From Chrysomallon squamiferum (lineage: Eukaryota; Mollusca; Gastropoda; Neomphalida; Peltospiridae): a DNA stretch of 64,000 nucleotides. This document shows positions 1 to 16,111 of this stretch, one piece after another. The DNA lies in NCBI GenBank assembly GCA_012295275.1, contig CM022677.1:287305-351304 (forward strand). Direction: 5' to 3'. Every line of letters starts with the position of its first letter. The stretch's first letter is position 1. A program made the position numbers and the translations under genes. Under the pieces are notes generated by a model, which saw only the letters and a program-made list of their open reading frames with translations, did not search any database and had not been told where the DNA came from.

Positions 1-1490
1 AATGTGGGTAGACTGGAGGCTGTACAGTGAAATGTGTATCAGACTTACCCATTTTTATTTAACTTTTTATTTATTTATTTTATTATTTTTAAAGATTTGA
101 AATATGTACCCAAGTAATCAGTGTAATAAAGTAAAAATATTCAAAACATATTTTTTTTTATGTGACATAATACCTGTCTTTGTACATTCTTTATATTAAG
201 ATTTGTTGGGGTTTTTTTGTTTTTTGTTTTTTTTGCTGTTATTAAAAAGAAATATCTCAACATTGTATTAAATATTATAAAAATAAAATAAAAATGTATT
301 TCCCTTTTTATTGTTGTTGTTATTTTATATATTTTTAGAATTATATCAAATATTATTTATATTTTTTATTGTTGTTTTTTTATTAGAAAGAAATGTATCA
401 ACTAATTTATTATTATTACATTAAGAGAGATTTATTTCTCCTTTCATTGATGTTATCACGCGATGGTTTGAGGATCGCATTAAATAATAATTAGAATAGC
501 TTTATTTATCTTTTTATTGTTGTTGTATATATTTTTAGAATTACCTTAAATATTATTAAAATATTTTTATTTTTTATTGTTGTTGTTTTTGTAGTTATTA
601 CTGTATCAGATTTTAGAATTATATTAAATATTAAAATAGTTTTATTTATTTATTTATTTACTTTTTGGGGTCATTCATTGATCTGATTTTAGAATTATAT
701 ATACACATACACACACATATACTATCTATGTATCTATCTTATTCCTGTATTCAATATTCTGATCCATCAGTAACCATCCATGTATGATCAATGCATCTCA
801 CTAGTTACCTACACATCAATGTCTGTATAACTACCTTACATATCTATTTTTCTGTATGTCTTTCCATCTATAAACACACTTAAATATATGTCTAGAACTG
901 AAAATATAGAATAAAACATTCTTACACATGCATATATGTTACAATCAATATGTGAAACTAGTCATTTAGCCTAACACCCAAAACCATCAGAAATTAGGCC
1001 TAATGAGTAAAATGTCCAGGAATTAGGCCAAATGACTGGATTTTCCATGGCATTGTTTGACATCTGCCTGATAGTAATTCAGACAATCAGTCAAGCAGGT
1101 TTAATGCTTTGCAACATCATTTGTGGTTCAGTTCAATTCTTTATTATTCTAAGCTTTACAGCTTATTGATATACATTGTCAATAATAATAAGAAAAAAAA
1201 AAGGTAAAAAAAGAAAACAATTACAAATAGTGACAGAGTGATAAAAAGAGAAAAATCCTTTGGAGAATGTTAACAGAAGACAAATTATGTCTAACCAAAA
1301 TTTTCCCAAATTTCAATCTCATCTTCAGTTTTGCCACTGTTATACATAATAGACATATTCTTTCTGCTCTCTCAAGATTTCTATATCTCCCAGTCTTATT
1401 TGCAGTCTTCTTCAGAGCACAATGATTCAAATGGGTTCAATGCTTTCTTACATCTGTTCATTGTATTGATTAGTGGTTGAGTTATTTTTA
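1..1490. other. AT-rich intergenic sequence
   Basis: TTTATT-rich low-complexity sequence with CA/TA and TATC microsatellite fragments around 690-860. Bases about 960-1060 carry a dispersed repeat also found in inverse orientation at 15866-15990. No exon-like stretch was recognised. Confidence 0.6.
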
Positions 1491-1493
1491 CAT

Positions 1494-1624
1494 CAAATAC
1501 CAGTTATATGGTAGGGATTAGAGGTACTGTTATTGTTACGTCAAATATCAGATAAATGTTAGGGATTAGAGGTACTGTTATTGTTATGTCAAAGACCAGT
1601 TATATGGTAGGGATTAGAGGTCTT
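1494..1624. repeat. 48-bp tandem repeat, about 2.7 copies
   Basis: Three units share the core TAGGGATTAGAGGTACTG and are 48 bp apart. They lead straight into a different 27-bp tandem repeat. Confidence 0.85.
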
Positions 1625-1750
1625 GACTGACCAGTTGCCACCGAACACCAATCTTGACCAGCTGCCACCCAAAACCAAGCTTGACCAGTTACCACCCAAA
1701 ACCAAGCTTGACCAGTTACCACCCAACTCGGACCTGACCAGCAGCTGCCC
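1622..1750 (+). repeat. 27-bp tandem repeat encoding LDQLPPKTK units
   Basis: About four and a half copies of a 27-bp unit (core GACCAGTTACCACCCAAAAC). The unit length is a multiple of three and one plus-strand frame reads as repeats of DQLPPKTKL, continuing as a short ORF to 1880. Nothing upstream shows a gene context, so whether it is translated is unknown; it may be a minisatellite that happens to be open. Confidence 0.7.
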
Positions 1751-2199
1751 AATGCCAGGAGCCAGTTTGATGTGTGTCCCCAGAGACTGCTATTGTCTCA
1801 TGATGTCTCTTAGAGCAGGGCTGTCAAGGGAATCTATCAGTATTGTCCTGTACAAAGTCCACTGGTTTGTGTTTGTGTGAGTGGAGGAGATATTGACAGG
1901 TATCTGCTTCTTTCAGTAATAAAAAACAACAACAATATTAAAATATTTATGGAAACAAAGTTTATTTCTCTACCGATTAGAGGCAAAAACATCACACATT
2001 CTTATGCAGCTGGAAACGAACAATACAGACAGAAACCTACATATACTCTTTATTTCTGTCATAAATATATACAAAGTGATTTAACATTTTATCCATTTTA
2101 TAAAGCAATTAGCATAGACGAAAAAGTCTGAAACGAAAAATAGATCATATATTAAAACATTTCAAACACAATTAGTCTGGCATCACTGTGTCAAAGTGA

Positions 2200-2765
<566 letters not shown>

Positions 2766-3216
2766 ACTTTTGTATGTATATAAATGAACGAGCAAACAGA
2801 AAGATAAACATGGATTTTGAAAGTTGTTGTGCATGCAGCAGGCAAGTGAGACAGAGAGACGCAGGTGTTGGGAGAGTTTGATACAGATAAAAACTTAGAC
2901 AGACTGACAGATTGTTTGTAGACAGATAAACAGAAAGCCACATAGGAACATACTGATAGATATAGAAATACCGAGACAAGCAGATTAATGAGGGGTGTAT
3001 ATATATAATGGTGGTTAGATATACATATGCATGTGTGTGTGTTGTAAGTGTGTATGAAATATATTTTTTATAGATTGAATATGAAATGATGAACATGTCT
3101 GATAGGTTGGTTTGAGTATTTGAGCAACAAACTGTGGAAATATGTGTTTATGAGTTAGAAAGAATCTGTTTTTTGTGTGGTTTTCTGTGTGTTTTTGAGA
3201 GTGCCTATGTGCTGGA

Positions 3217-3480
3217 GATACACAGATAGACAGATGTGACAACGCAGACTGAGGGAGCTGTGAAATGTGTGAACTGTGTTGTAGATACACAGGTAGACAG
3301 CTGTGACAACGCAGACTGCGTGGAGCTGTGAAATGTGTGAACTGTGTTGTAGATACACAGGTAGACAGCTGTGACAACGCAGACTGCATGGAGCTGTGAA
3401 ATGTGTGAACTGTGTTGTAGATACACAGGTAGACAGCTGTGACAACGCAGACTGCGTGGAGCTGTGAAATGTGTGAATTG
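3217..3480. repeat. 68-bp tandem repeat, four copies
   Basis: Units begin with AGATACACAG at about 3217, 3283, 3351 and 3419. They are nearly identical; the first is two bases shorter. Because 68 is not a multiple of three, all three minus-strand frames stay open, which creates false ORFs of about 100 residues. Confidence 0.92.
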
Positions 3481-3537
3481 GAACAACCCGGATGTGCGGC
3501 TCACGGCGGCTTCTTCTGTGAGTGCGATCCGTGATCA
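3476..3537 (+). CDS. Short cysteine-rich coding piece, lectin-terminus-like
   Basis: A plus-strand frame reads EQPGCAAHGGFFCECDP and stops. The C-x(n)-GFFCEC pattern resembles the end of a C-type lectin domain, which would make it a remnant of a second lectin gene in opposite orientation to the one at 4.4-7.5 kb. It is noticeably GC-rich against the flanks. Upstream in the same frame is only the 68-bp tandem repeat, no clear acceptor was found, and the piece is short, so this is tentative. Confidence 0.35.
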
Positions 3538-3559
3538 GCGAAAATAAATGAAAATAAAA

Positions 3560-4330
3560 ACACAGTTGTTTCTTCTTATTGTCATTATTTTTTATTATTT
3601 TTAGCTTTTTATTATTGTTGTTATTGTTAATATTTTTATTTTATTATTATTGTTATTATTATTGTTGTTATTATTATTTTTAGCTTTTTATTATTGTTGT
3701 TATTATTCGTGTTATTTTTATTGTTATTATTATGGTTATTGTTATTTTTTATTATCATCATCATCATCATTATTATTATTGGTATTATTTTTATTATTAT
3801 TAGTGTTGTTGTTGTTGTTGTTTTTATTATTATTATTATTATTATTATTAGTTATATTAGTAATTGTAGTAGTATTACTATTATTATTTTTATTATAATT
3901 TTCTTTCATTTCCCTTTCACATAATGCACAGAAAATTGACATAAAAAGAGAAAATAAAAAATATACACAAACAAAAAAAGATTTAAAAAAACAACAAAAA
4001 TTTAAAAATTAAAAAAGAAAAATGTTTGAAAATAATAATAGTTACTCTTAGTGACTCACTTCCTGACTCACTGTGTGACTGACTCAGTGCCTTATTGACT
4101 CACGTGTGACTGACTCAGTGACCGTCTTACTGACTCACGGTGTGACATACTCACTGTGTGACTGACTCACTGTGTGACTAATTCAGTGATTGTCTTACTG
4201 ACTCACTGTGTGACTGATTCACTGTCTTACTGACTCACGGTGTGACTGACTCAGTGACAGTGTCTTAATGACTCACTGTGTGACTGTCTTACTGACTCAC
4301 TGTGCGACTGACTCAGTGGCTGTCATACTA
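3560..4330. repeat. (TTA/TTG)n tract and a degenerate CTGACTCA-type tandem repeat
   Basis: Bases 3570-3900 are triplet-rich TTA/TTG/ATC. From about 4045 to 4320 a degenerate repeat based on TGACTCACTGTGTGAC occurs many times with variable spacing; it contains repeated TGACTCA heptamers, the consensus AP-1 site, on both sides of each unit. Confidence 0.75.
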
Positions 4331-4392
4331 ATACTAATAACAAAAGAAAAGAAACCTCTGGAAGTTTAGCGTTTTTATTTATTTTTTTATTA

Positions 4393-7462
<3,070 letters not shown>

Positions 7463-7480
7463 GTTTCTCTGTTGTACAGC

Positions 7481-7690
7481 GAAGGATCAAACTGATTGCG
7501 CTGTGTGTATCGACACTGTAAAACACAAACTGTCAGACGAAGGATCAAACTGATTGCGCTGTGTGTATCGACACTGTAAAACACAAACTGTCAGACGAAG
7601 GATCAAACTGACTGCGCTGTGTGTATCAACACTGCAAAACACAAACTGTCAGACGAAGGATCAAACTGATTGCGCTGTGTGTATCGATAA
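7481..7690. repeat. 58-bp tandem repeat, about 3.6 copies, upstream of the lectin start
   Basis: Units start at 7481, 7539, 7597 and 7655 with almost no divergence (a GACTGCG versus GATTGCG change and a few others). Read on the minus strand each unit carries GTGTTTTACAG, which resembles a splice acceptor, so repeat number could alter the 5' untranslated exon choices of the lectin gene. Confidence 0.9.
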
Positions 7691-7699
7691 AATTTGTAA

Positions 7700-9480
7700 A
7701 CACTAATTAGCGTTAGATGCTGCCGGAAGTTTTTAATGTTCCAAATTCAATTATTATAAGTCTATTATTTGAACTTTTTATGATTTACCCTGATAAGGGT
7801 GGTTGTTCATATTACAAAACCGTGATCTCCTGCGCCTTTCCTAACTACTTTTACAACAAAAAACAAAAAACAAAAAAAAATTAAATGAAAAACATTAAAT
7901 GAATTAGGTATTTTTGAATAATTCAATAAATACTATTAACACATCAAAATAAACCAAAAATAAAGGAAACTGGTTATTTAAAAGTCAAAGATAACGCAGG
8001 GATTGTTAATAAGCTGGTTCTGTCTGCTAGAAAACATTATCCAAAATTAGTTCTTTTCATCTAAAAGCACCAAATCTAATTTACCGTCATCTCGCAAATG
8101 CGAGGAGTAATCTATTTCAGAAGTTCGTGGTCTAAGGGAAATAACTCTATTTAACACGTAGGTAGATATACCAAAAAGACTGAGTATTGAGTCAAATTTT
8201 AAAAAAGAGAAAAAAAAGAAAGAAAGAAAAACGAAATGACGCAGAAACCTTTTGTTGTTGTTGTTGTTTTGTTTCAATAAATGAGAAAGACTAAGAAGAG
8301 ACGAAAGATTACTTGTAATATCTCAAGTTTCCTAAATATGGATCATTCTCTGAATTTACTAAATTCAATAAAGTGATTTTATTTAAATCTATATATTATT
8401 TTTTATTTCTATTTAATGTAACTGTTTGCTTTTTTGTAATAACTATGTGCCTGAAATAATAATTTTATTTCCTTTCTTAATCTTTTCTTTTTCGCATGTT
8501 TCGGTATTCTTTCTTAATTATTATTTTATTTATCATTTTAAGTAGTATTATTGCAATTACTGTCGTTCTTTTTTTCGTTAATGTCATGTCAGATAGTATT
8601 ACTGTCGTCATTATAAAGAAAGAAACAATTATCAACAGATAGATAGGTAAACACACACACACACAGAAAAGAAAAAGTTTGGTATTTGTGTTTGCCTTAG
8701 AGCACTGGTTTTCAACCTTATGAGCAACTGAATACGACCGATGGCCCCCTTTAACATTTTTGATTCAATGATATATAGGGTTACCATATTTTCTTCAACC
8801 AAAGACAGTGCAAAAGGAATCTAATAGAGAGATAGGTACACTGAAGATAACTAGGGATGGATTTAGAGACAGACAGACATTTTACATGAACTTGTAAGAA
8901 AGTGTTTGCACATGTGTTAATATATCATATTAACCTCGCTTTTCACATTTTTTCTCTTATTGGCCATTTTAATTACTCAGTTCACTTTTGTCTTTTTTTT
9001 ATCTATGTCTGTCTGTCTATCTGTCGATCTATCTATCTGTCTGTCTGTCTGTTTATCTATCCACCTACCTATCTACCTCTCAGAATGTATTAATAAGTAC
9101 AGGGGTCGCTGTAACTATAATTTCAGTAATTTTTGTTATAAACACTGCAAACAGTATTGATAATAAAGAAGCGATGATATTATATCTCACTTGGAGAGGT
9201 TCAGTGTATGCTGAAAATACAGAAGGATCTTCGAGATTAATATTAATAAATTTATTTATTTATTTATTTGTCTTAATATATCCTCTCACCTCTCAATTCT
9301 ACTTAACAATAATAATAATAATAACAATAGCAATAACAAAAGCAATAAAATAATAATAATAATAATAATAATGTGGAAGACAATATTTTTCAAGTGCATT
9401 CTTAATGAAAAGTTAGTCTTATTATTTATTTATTTACTTCTTTATTATGCGAAATAATATTAAATAATATTGTTAATTAA
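7700..9480. other. Intergenic stretch with possible minus-strand exon and repeat scraps
   Basis: Mostly AT-rich. A minus-strand frame at 8047-8170 ends in HLRDDGKLDLVLLDEKN and looks protein-like, but it runs upstream into poly-Lys/Phe low complexity. Bases 8703-8760 (CACTGGTTTTCAACCTT) resemble the terminal region seen in many hAT elements; weak. TATC/TCTG microsatellite at 9005-9080, TTTA and AATA tracts at 9240-9370. Confidence 0.45.
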
Positions 9481-9485
9481 AAAAG

Positions 9486-10705
9486 AAGACCTGTATTTTT
9501 CAATACATAATATTATCGCTACTCCTCTGTTAACAATCATAAAACGTAATATATATCGTAACGCCGTGTAAAATTACTCTTACTTAGCTTTCCAGTGAAA
9601 CATGTTCTGATGTAATAAAATGAAACATTAATATAGAAGCGTTATGGACATTTTGGATTTTACATATATCTACTGTTGTTTATAAAAACACACCAACACG
9701 AAACCCCAATCTACATTTCTGTTTCAGAGTAAATTCACACCTGCAAAGTTTACTATAATGATACAGTACACACATAAAACAACAATTCTCTTTTCAATCC
9801 TCTTTTTGTCTTTATTGTGAAAAACAACATGATGTTGTATTTTTGTATTTATTTATTTTTATTATTTTTTTTTTTACTTTAAAATGAAAAGGTGAGAATG
9901 AGCGAGACATTTATTTGAAAAGCTCAATGACTACTACTACTACTACTAATAATAATAATAAATCAATAAACATTGTGTAAAATAAACAAAAACAATTATG
10001 GCCTACGTTAATTATAATTTATTATGCAGGTCAGAAGTGTACACTGAAATATTAAATTGGCTTCATGATTATTACTAGGATTATACTGAAAAAAGAGAGG
10101 AGAGATTTATAACTGACCACGTTAGTTACATCTACTAGTGCAGAATGCACAAGTTAAATATTTTGTTTTATAGAGGATCACTGGATAATGAAAAATATAG
10201 CTTGCGCTTATTGATTAACGTCATTTGTTTATTGACTATATTAGAGATTATAAAATAAAAAATAATACAGTTAAAACTCTAACAATGTGAATGAAAACAA
10301 ACATAATATTCTGCAGGGAACTAGAGAGTTATGTACCCTTTTGTTTAACAGTAGCTGTAGAGTTGATACTTAGCATTTATTCTACTGGAATAATTTATAA
10401 ACTGAGAAATATAGCGAGTTAGATTTCCAGATTTATGTTTTCAATACATACTATTACCGCTACGCCTCTGTTAACGTAACATAAAACATGTAACATAAAT
10501 AGTGATGGCGGTTCTTATTTTCATAACGTCGTGTAAAATTACACCTACTTAGCTTTTCAGTGAAACGTGTTCTGATGTTAATAAAATGTCACATTAGTAT
10601 TGAAGAGTTAACGATACTTTGGATTTCACATATAATTCTACTGTTGTTTGTAACAACACGCTAACACCGAACCCCAATCTACATTTCTGAATGTACAGTG
10701 ACTTC
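9486..10705. repeat. Direct tandem duplication, two units about 950 bp apart
   Basis: Bases 9486-9760 and 10437-10705 align in the same orientation: both carry the CTCTGTTAAC block, the CGTGTAAAATTAC block, the AGTGAAAC-TGTTCTGATGT block and the CCCCAATCTACATTTCTG block in the same order. They are clearly diverged, so this is an old duplication. Confidence 0.8.
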
Positions 10706-11160
10706 ACAGTAAAATCATTCAGTAAAAAAAGGATCGAATACTGATGGAGATTGTTATCAATTATACCAGAGATTGTGTTATTAATTAGTTTTCTAAAATT
10801 AATATTTAACAAGTTTATTTTAATAACTGCTCGTCCTATACAACGGCGTGTGTTTTGTGAAGAAACGTTTGGGTGAAACTTGTGAAAACAAGTCGGACTG
10901 TGCAGACGTGTAGCTGACTGTCTGGCTAACATTAAAAAATTCCACTGGCCCATTTTGTTATTCCAAAAATCAGTATCGAGACATGATACAAATCTTATTT
11001 GAGTATTTACAAAACACGAAACTTTGACGTCGTGTAGTTTTCTAGATATAATTTGTGATGCTGGACAGAGTTTACATTCTATAAACAAATAAGATTTCAG
11101 TTTTATATGAACAAACCGAGGTTCAACCAAAAATAGAATGATATAGTACAAAGAATGCCA
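10140..11160. repeat. Outer part of inverted duplication I, left arm
   Basis: Segments near 10150-10400 and 10800-10880 match the reverse complement of 40250-40500 and 40040-40120 (shared GACGTTAATCAATAAGCGCG-like and CGTCCTATACAACGG blocks). A minus-strand ORF of 185 codons (10594-11151) covers this block, but it overlaps the duplicated unit, shows no recognised domain, and the inverse copy has stops, so I do not call it a gene. Confidence 0.7.
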
Positions 11161-13000
11161 TTATTTTACACTGATTATTTTTCTTAAATAAATTAATTAA
11201 TTAGTTTAATTTTGAAACAGACTGCACAATTTTAATAATGGATTTTGGATATTAATACATTAAATATGTATTTCAGAAGGCGCCAGTTTAATCTGACATT
11301 TTAAAAGCTTCAGGAAATATTTTATTGATAACTGGAGAAGTAAGATTAATATTTACTTGAAAGTAAAGCCATGTAATAAATGCTGTTTCGTCTATCTAAC
11401 TGTTCATATCCTCATCTCATAAAACACTCAATAGAGTGGCTTCCCCTGTATATCTAGTCATTAAATTATTTTTTTCTGAATTTACAAATCCAGCGCTGTA
11501 AAAATGCCACTATAAAATAAAATGTCCGACATTATAAGAATCCAGTCATTTTTGTTTATACGTTGATAATAAATGATTTAATATGAGGTATAATATTTAT
11601 GTTGTCAACATGAGCGCAGTTTTCACATGTAATTTTGAAACTGAACATCGACTTTTTTTTAATTAACATTATCAAGATTATTCTTGAAAAGCTGATAACA
11701 TTCCTTTATCTGTATCCAATATTATACTGACAATTATATGAAATTATCAACATTTGTTATGATCCAAAACAGAGGTAAACTTAATAAAATATCAATGTAA
11801 ACAGTGGTACATTTGATAAGATAGAACGTAATTTATTCGTATAAGCTGCACAGCTGGTAGTAAATAGAAACGTAAATTCGAGCAAACTGAAATTATCTTC
11901 AGAAAACTCACAAAAATCTGTTATTAATCGCTTGCACACTGAGCTGAGAAATTACTCCTTACATCTAGTTTATATGCAAAATGTAGAATCAGCAAAAATA
12001 ATATAATCTTTTATATTCATTTCAAAATCTTCACCTTTCCTGTATTTTTTTTATTTTTATTAAAAAAACAGAAAAAAGATTCAACATTCATATTTTTAAG
12101 TAATTTCAACTTAAAGATCATCATGTTTCTTCTAATAAAAAATAACCAGATCATGATTAATACAAATACAATTTTAATTCAGTTAACAGTTTACATTAGA
12201 AGTATATTATTATTATTATTTTAATTTTTTATAAAAAAATTCGCAAGACCCTAATTATTTAATCTTCAATTATGTTTACATTGATTACCAGCAAACCTTG
12301 TTTTAAACAATATAAAAAAGATAAAGAAAGTTTCTTTTTAAGAAAAATAACAAACAATTCTAATTACTCCATTATATAATGTTCAATTATATTAACATTG
12401 ATTAACCCAGCAAACCCTTGATTTTCCCCTCATTTAAATAATATAAAGAAAAGATAATTAGACCTCTATGCACCATCACATTAGTTTTGTTTTTTTTCAT
12501 TTGAGACAGATTTTGTCTTGAAAATGTTGACCTTTCTCTGGTCATGGAAGACTGTGATGTAATAGCATTCTAGTGCTCTAGTGAACCTTATCTGAAAATG
12601 TGTCTTACATTTTTCAACTGAAGTGATGGCTGAGGCAGCTTAAATCTGTTGTCTAGGATCCTTCAACAAAATATAATATTCATTAATAAAGTCAACATAA
12701 AAAAAGTGCAACTAGCATTTGTTGTCAAGTTAATGAAGAAATAAAATGTGGGTTGAGAAACAAAATGTGTTACTGATCAATGAAAACATTATAGTACGTA
12801 TACTATAACCTTTTATAATTCTTCTCAGGCCTTATTATTTTTTTAATATTTTTTTAATATGTATAATAATAAAAGCAGAAATACAGCCAGTCCAGTTAAA
12901 ATGGAAACACATGAGTGAAAGCTACTAAAACTACAAAAGTAAAGAGCTGCAATCCACACTGCAGACTGAAGCTTGGAATTCCCTAACCAAACTGATTTAC
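11160..13000. other. AT-rich sequence with no recognised gene
   Basis: About 1.8 kb of very AT-rich DNA. It is the portion of the left arm with no counterpart between the matching blocks of the right arm, so it is either an insertion on the left or a deletion on the right. I see no exon-like sequence. Confidence 0.5.
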
Positions 13001-13189
13001 TAAAATCAACCATTACTAAAATACACCATGCCATTAATGTAAATTAAATAACAATAAATCATTTCTAAAACAAGTATTTGTAAGTTCAGTGCTCATTTTC
13101 TTAATTTTCAGTAACTTATCAAACCATTTCATAAATTCAAATAAAATAATTTTATTTGAGGTAAACATCACATAGCAAGAAGAAAAAGA

Positions 13190-13600
13190 AAAATATTACT
13201 GCAATTCAAAATAATGTACTTGTTTGTAATTTTTACTAATTTTAAACCTAACTGAGTAAAGTGGAAAAAATAAAAAATAAAACTAATAATTATGGAACAG
13301 AAACCAACAATGGTAAAAAAATAAAAAAATAAAAAATAAAAAATAATAATAAGTATGTCCAAAATATATATATATACTTTTCCTGGACACTTGATATCTC
13401 TATTTTGTGTGATTCCCTGTTACCTAGTGGAGTAAAATAAATAAATAATAAAATGATATGTGTATCATTTAAGTTTTAAATACAAAAAAAAAAAAAAAAA
13501 AAAAAATCATTATTACTAAAAAATTGATGTCTTTATTTTTAATTTTTTATTTTCATTATTATTATTATTTTTTTTTTTTAATGAAGATAAAAACAGAAAA
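13190..13600. repeat. About 400-bp block shared only by the two arms, absent at 45.4 kb
   Basis: The block containing the GTAACAGGGAATCACAC motif and the (A)n/(TTTTA)n tracts is present in the left arm and, mirrored, at 39590-40010. At 45400-45470 the flanking sequence (AAATAATTTT-AGTTTTTATC then CTTGCTATGTGATG) is joined without it. It therefore looks like an insertion that predates the inverted duplication. No terminal repeats were proven. Confidence 0.6.
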
Positions 13601-13620
13601 TTATTTTAGAAATGACTCAC

Positions 13621-13723
13621 CAATATCAGTGTCCTGTAAATGCTCAAAGTAGTCTTCTTAAACTAAATGAACATCATAATCCACATTCTCCGACAGGAAC
13701 AGGGCATCATCATGTGATTTCCA
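13621..13723 (-). pseudogene. Duplicated small exon (LFLSEN type), left-arm copy
   Basis: Encodes DDALFLSENVDYDVHLV, then a stop, then EDYFEHLQDTDIG before a perfect GTGAGT donor. Its acceptor has decayed from CAG to CAA. The same exon occurs at 39443-39525 and 45291-45387. The product family is not recognised; it is acidic and probably a linker in the 43.7-55 kb coiled-coil gene. Confidence 0.7.
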
Positions 13724-14603
13724 TTGAAAACTTCAACAAAAACATTGATAAAGACAAATATTTTACATTATTCAAATGGTTGTAAATTCTGTAAATAAAA
13801 TAGTGAAATAAATAGTGTTCATCAGTCTGATGAGATATTCTTCAGGCTGAAAGTTAAGCTGCAATATAAGTTAATGTATTAGGAAAGGAAAGACGTGTAA
13901 AAGAATTAAATCAAAATATTGATAACTAGGACAGTATGTTTACATTGTAAAAAGATGCTTTACAGAAAAATATTAAATCAAATGGAATGGTAAAGTACAT
14001 TATATTTGTTGATTTAATAAACACTTACTTCAAGCTGGTCACTAATGCTAAAACAGACGAAATCTAAAATAAAGAAAAAATATTTTATTTAAGAGCATAC
14101 ACAACATGTTTTTGTTTTTTTACTATTTTTAATATCTTAAAAGGAACTAACTACACAGATAATGAAAAAGAAATCCTGTTTCTAAAATAAGAAGTGACAC
14201 CCTTTTAAACAAGTAACCAACATTTTTTTTTTAAGATGTATCAGGCATGGATCTTCAGCTAGATTGTTAAATAACCTTATACCAGTCTGTGTAGCAGATC
14301 TACATGTTGCAGACCAGGCATCATAAACAAAAGCACTAAAAATATATACATTATAACTTTAGAATTGTGCTGTCTAATGGTTTACTATTGTTATTATCAA
14401 TAAACCTAATGTAATTCATTGGCCTTAAAGTTCCACCAAATCATTAACAACTGAATTTTAGAGAAATCATTAAATAAATATTTTTCGCTTTTATAGGTAG
14501 AGAAGTTATTTTATTCCTGAGATTAGTTAGTGACAACACCTTTTCTCACAAACTAGAGATTGTTATTTATTGTCATCTTAGAATAGATGACTAAATTCTT
14601 CAC

Positions 14604-14723
14604 AGGAAACAACATGCCTCCATTCGTGCCTGTTCTTTTCTCAAATCTTATTCTAGTGCCTCTACCACGTTACACTACAACTACCCAGTCTCTGAAGTGA
14701 CCATGCAGACCAAGCGCCATCAA
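14604..14723 (-). pseudogene. Thrombospondin type 1 repeat exon (left arm), frameshifted
   Basis: A CTTACAG acceptor precedes the frame VDGAWSAWSLQRLGSCSVT, the classical opening of a TSP1 module (W-x-x-W then C-S-x-T-C). The second cysteine (CG of TCGRG) is lost to a deletion at the TGTGG position. A shifted frame then gives GTRIRF and TNGGMLFP, equivalent to the R-T-R and N-G-G-x-C-P signature of the module. The exon ends before a GTGAAG donor. It joins in phase with the upstream TSP1 exon at 15503-15336. TSP1 modules are extracellular adhesion domains, often C-mannosylated on the W-x-x-W tryptophans. Confidence 0.8.
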
Positions 14724-15335
14724 CTGTAAGCATGAAATTGAAGAATAAATAAACAAAAAAATAAATATATAAATAATAAGTTTTCAATTTTTTGCTAGTA
14801 CAGTAGAGTTTGTCAATAAATGAGTTGGTGAGGATGCAATTCCAAGACAGATTATTGATCAGGCATACAAAATTATATGAATTAATGTTATAATGATCAT
14901 GTTATAAGACTGGTTATTGATCAGCTATACAAAATTATCTATTAATTAATGTTATACTGATCATGTTATAAGGCAGGTTATTGATCAAAAGTAATTAGAC
15001 CTGAAAGTATTTGTATAAATTGTTTAACAACTATAAAGTGTTTGACAAGAGAAATATATGTAATTATTTAAAATCATATTACAAAGTTAATTTTAAAAAT
15101 CTCCTATAATGCTCACAGCAGGCACTGGATTGGAAAATGGTTGATAAACAAATAAAAAAATAAATAAAAGAAATACATATTTAATTTGTGTGTGTGTGTG
15201 TGTGTGTTGTGTTTATGCAAATGTGTACACCAACACACACACAATGAAAACACAAAACACAGAGAGATTCATATATATTACATTTATACTCGCTCTCACA
15301 TATCATAAATATTCAGTCCATTTTCAGAAGCTTAC

Positions 15336-15503
15336 CTCTGTCACTCAGTGCACTGGTACAGCTTTCAGTGATTGTAGTTTGTCTATCTCCACTACACTGA
15401 CTTCCACCATTAGCTGGTGTTGGGCTTCTACAAGTTCTTAGTAATGTCACAGTTCTCTAACAGTTTGACTCACTGGTCTGTACATTTTGTCATCCCACAT
15501 CCA
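15336..15503 (-). pseudogene. Thrombospondin type 1 repeat exon with in-frame stops
   Basis: Acceptor GTTTTCAG and donor GTAAGC bound a 168-bp exon. Its second half is a clear TSP1 module: LLRTCRSPTPANGGSQCSGD, then TESCT, matching the R-T-C-x-N/S-P-x-P-x-N-G-G-x-x-C-x-G pattern. The first half, where VDGGW-x-x-W would lie, holds two in-frame stops, so the tryptophans are lost. It ends in phase 1 and the next exon at 14723 begins in the matching phase, so these two exons once encoded adjacent modules. Confidence 0.78.
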
Positions 15504-16071
15504 CTGAAAACAACAAACAAAAAATATAAATATATATTTCTTCATCAAAATTTATCAAATACAAATTATGATTTAAATTATCAAACCATTTTTATTATAA
15601 TTGTTTTATAAAAACAGTTTTATATACTGTAAATAATTATTTTTTCATCAAATATTAGCTCAGTTTCTTAGAGCAGGGCTTTCAACGGAGTCCACCGCAG
15701 GAGGACAAGAGTTTGTGAAGTACAACTGTGAAGTGAAATAAAGCTGTCAAACAAAATGTTTCAAGAACAATTCAAGATGTTACTCAAGTTTGAACTGCTG
15801 TCATAAATAGAACACTACTTGTGATTTGTTTCAAAATAGATGTTTTCATGGAACTGGAAATCATTCTTTTTCATTCAGTGATTTTGCCTAATGACTATTT
15901 CAGTAATCTGGCCTAATTCCTATAAATTTTACTCATTAGGACAAAATCCTGATTGTCTTAGGTATGCTAAACATTGCAACCAGTAGGGCAAATCATTAGT
16001 TTGACAGACTGACTGTAACATAAACATTAAATTCACAGCCACTCTTCAAAAAACTCACAAGCACATTTTCC

Positions 16072-16111
<40 letters not shown>

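Larger units (their letters stand above)
13000..14740. repeat. Core of inverted duplication I, left arm
   Basis: Reads as the reverse complement of 38540-40050 almost throughout: the TAGGTAACAGGGAATCACAC block, the TTTATTTCACT-GTTTCATTTACAG intron end, the AGTCTGTGTAGCAGATC block, the TGTCATCTTAGAATAGATG block and a TSP1 exon all occur in mirrored order. Apparent symmetry centre is near 26.6 kb. Divergence and indels show that it is not an assembly mirror artefact. Confidence 0.88.

Noticed and set aside
3155-3504. Three overlapping minus-strand ORFs of about 100 codons
   Set aside because: Explained by a 68-bp tandem repeat whose length is not a multiple of three.
3650-3942. Poly-Leu/Ile or poly-Asn ORFs, also at 5011-5337, 33394-33654 and 49261-49400
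   Set aside because: Triplet microsatellites (TTA, AAT, ATT) translate as homopolymers; no splice or start context.
8703-8790. hAT transposon terminus
   Set aside because: Only a short CACTGGTTTTCAACCTT-like match; no second terminus, target duplication or transposase nearby.
10594-11151. The longest intact minus-strand ORF apart from repeats (185 codons)
   Set aside because: It overlaps both the direct and the inverted duplications, shows no domain, and the related copies are not open.
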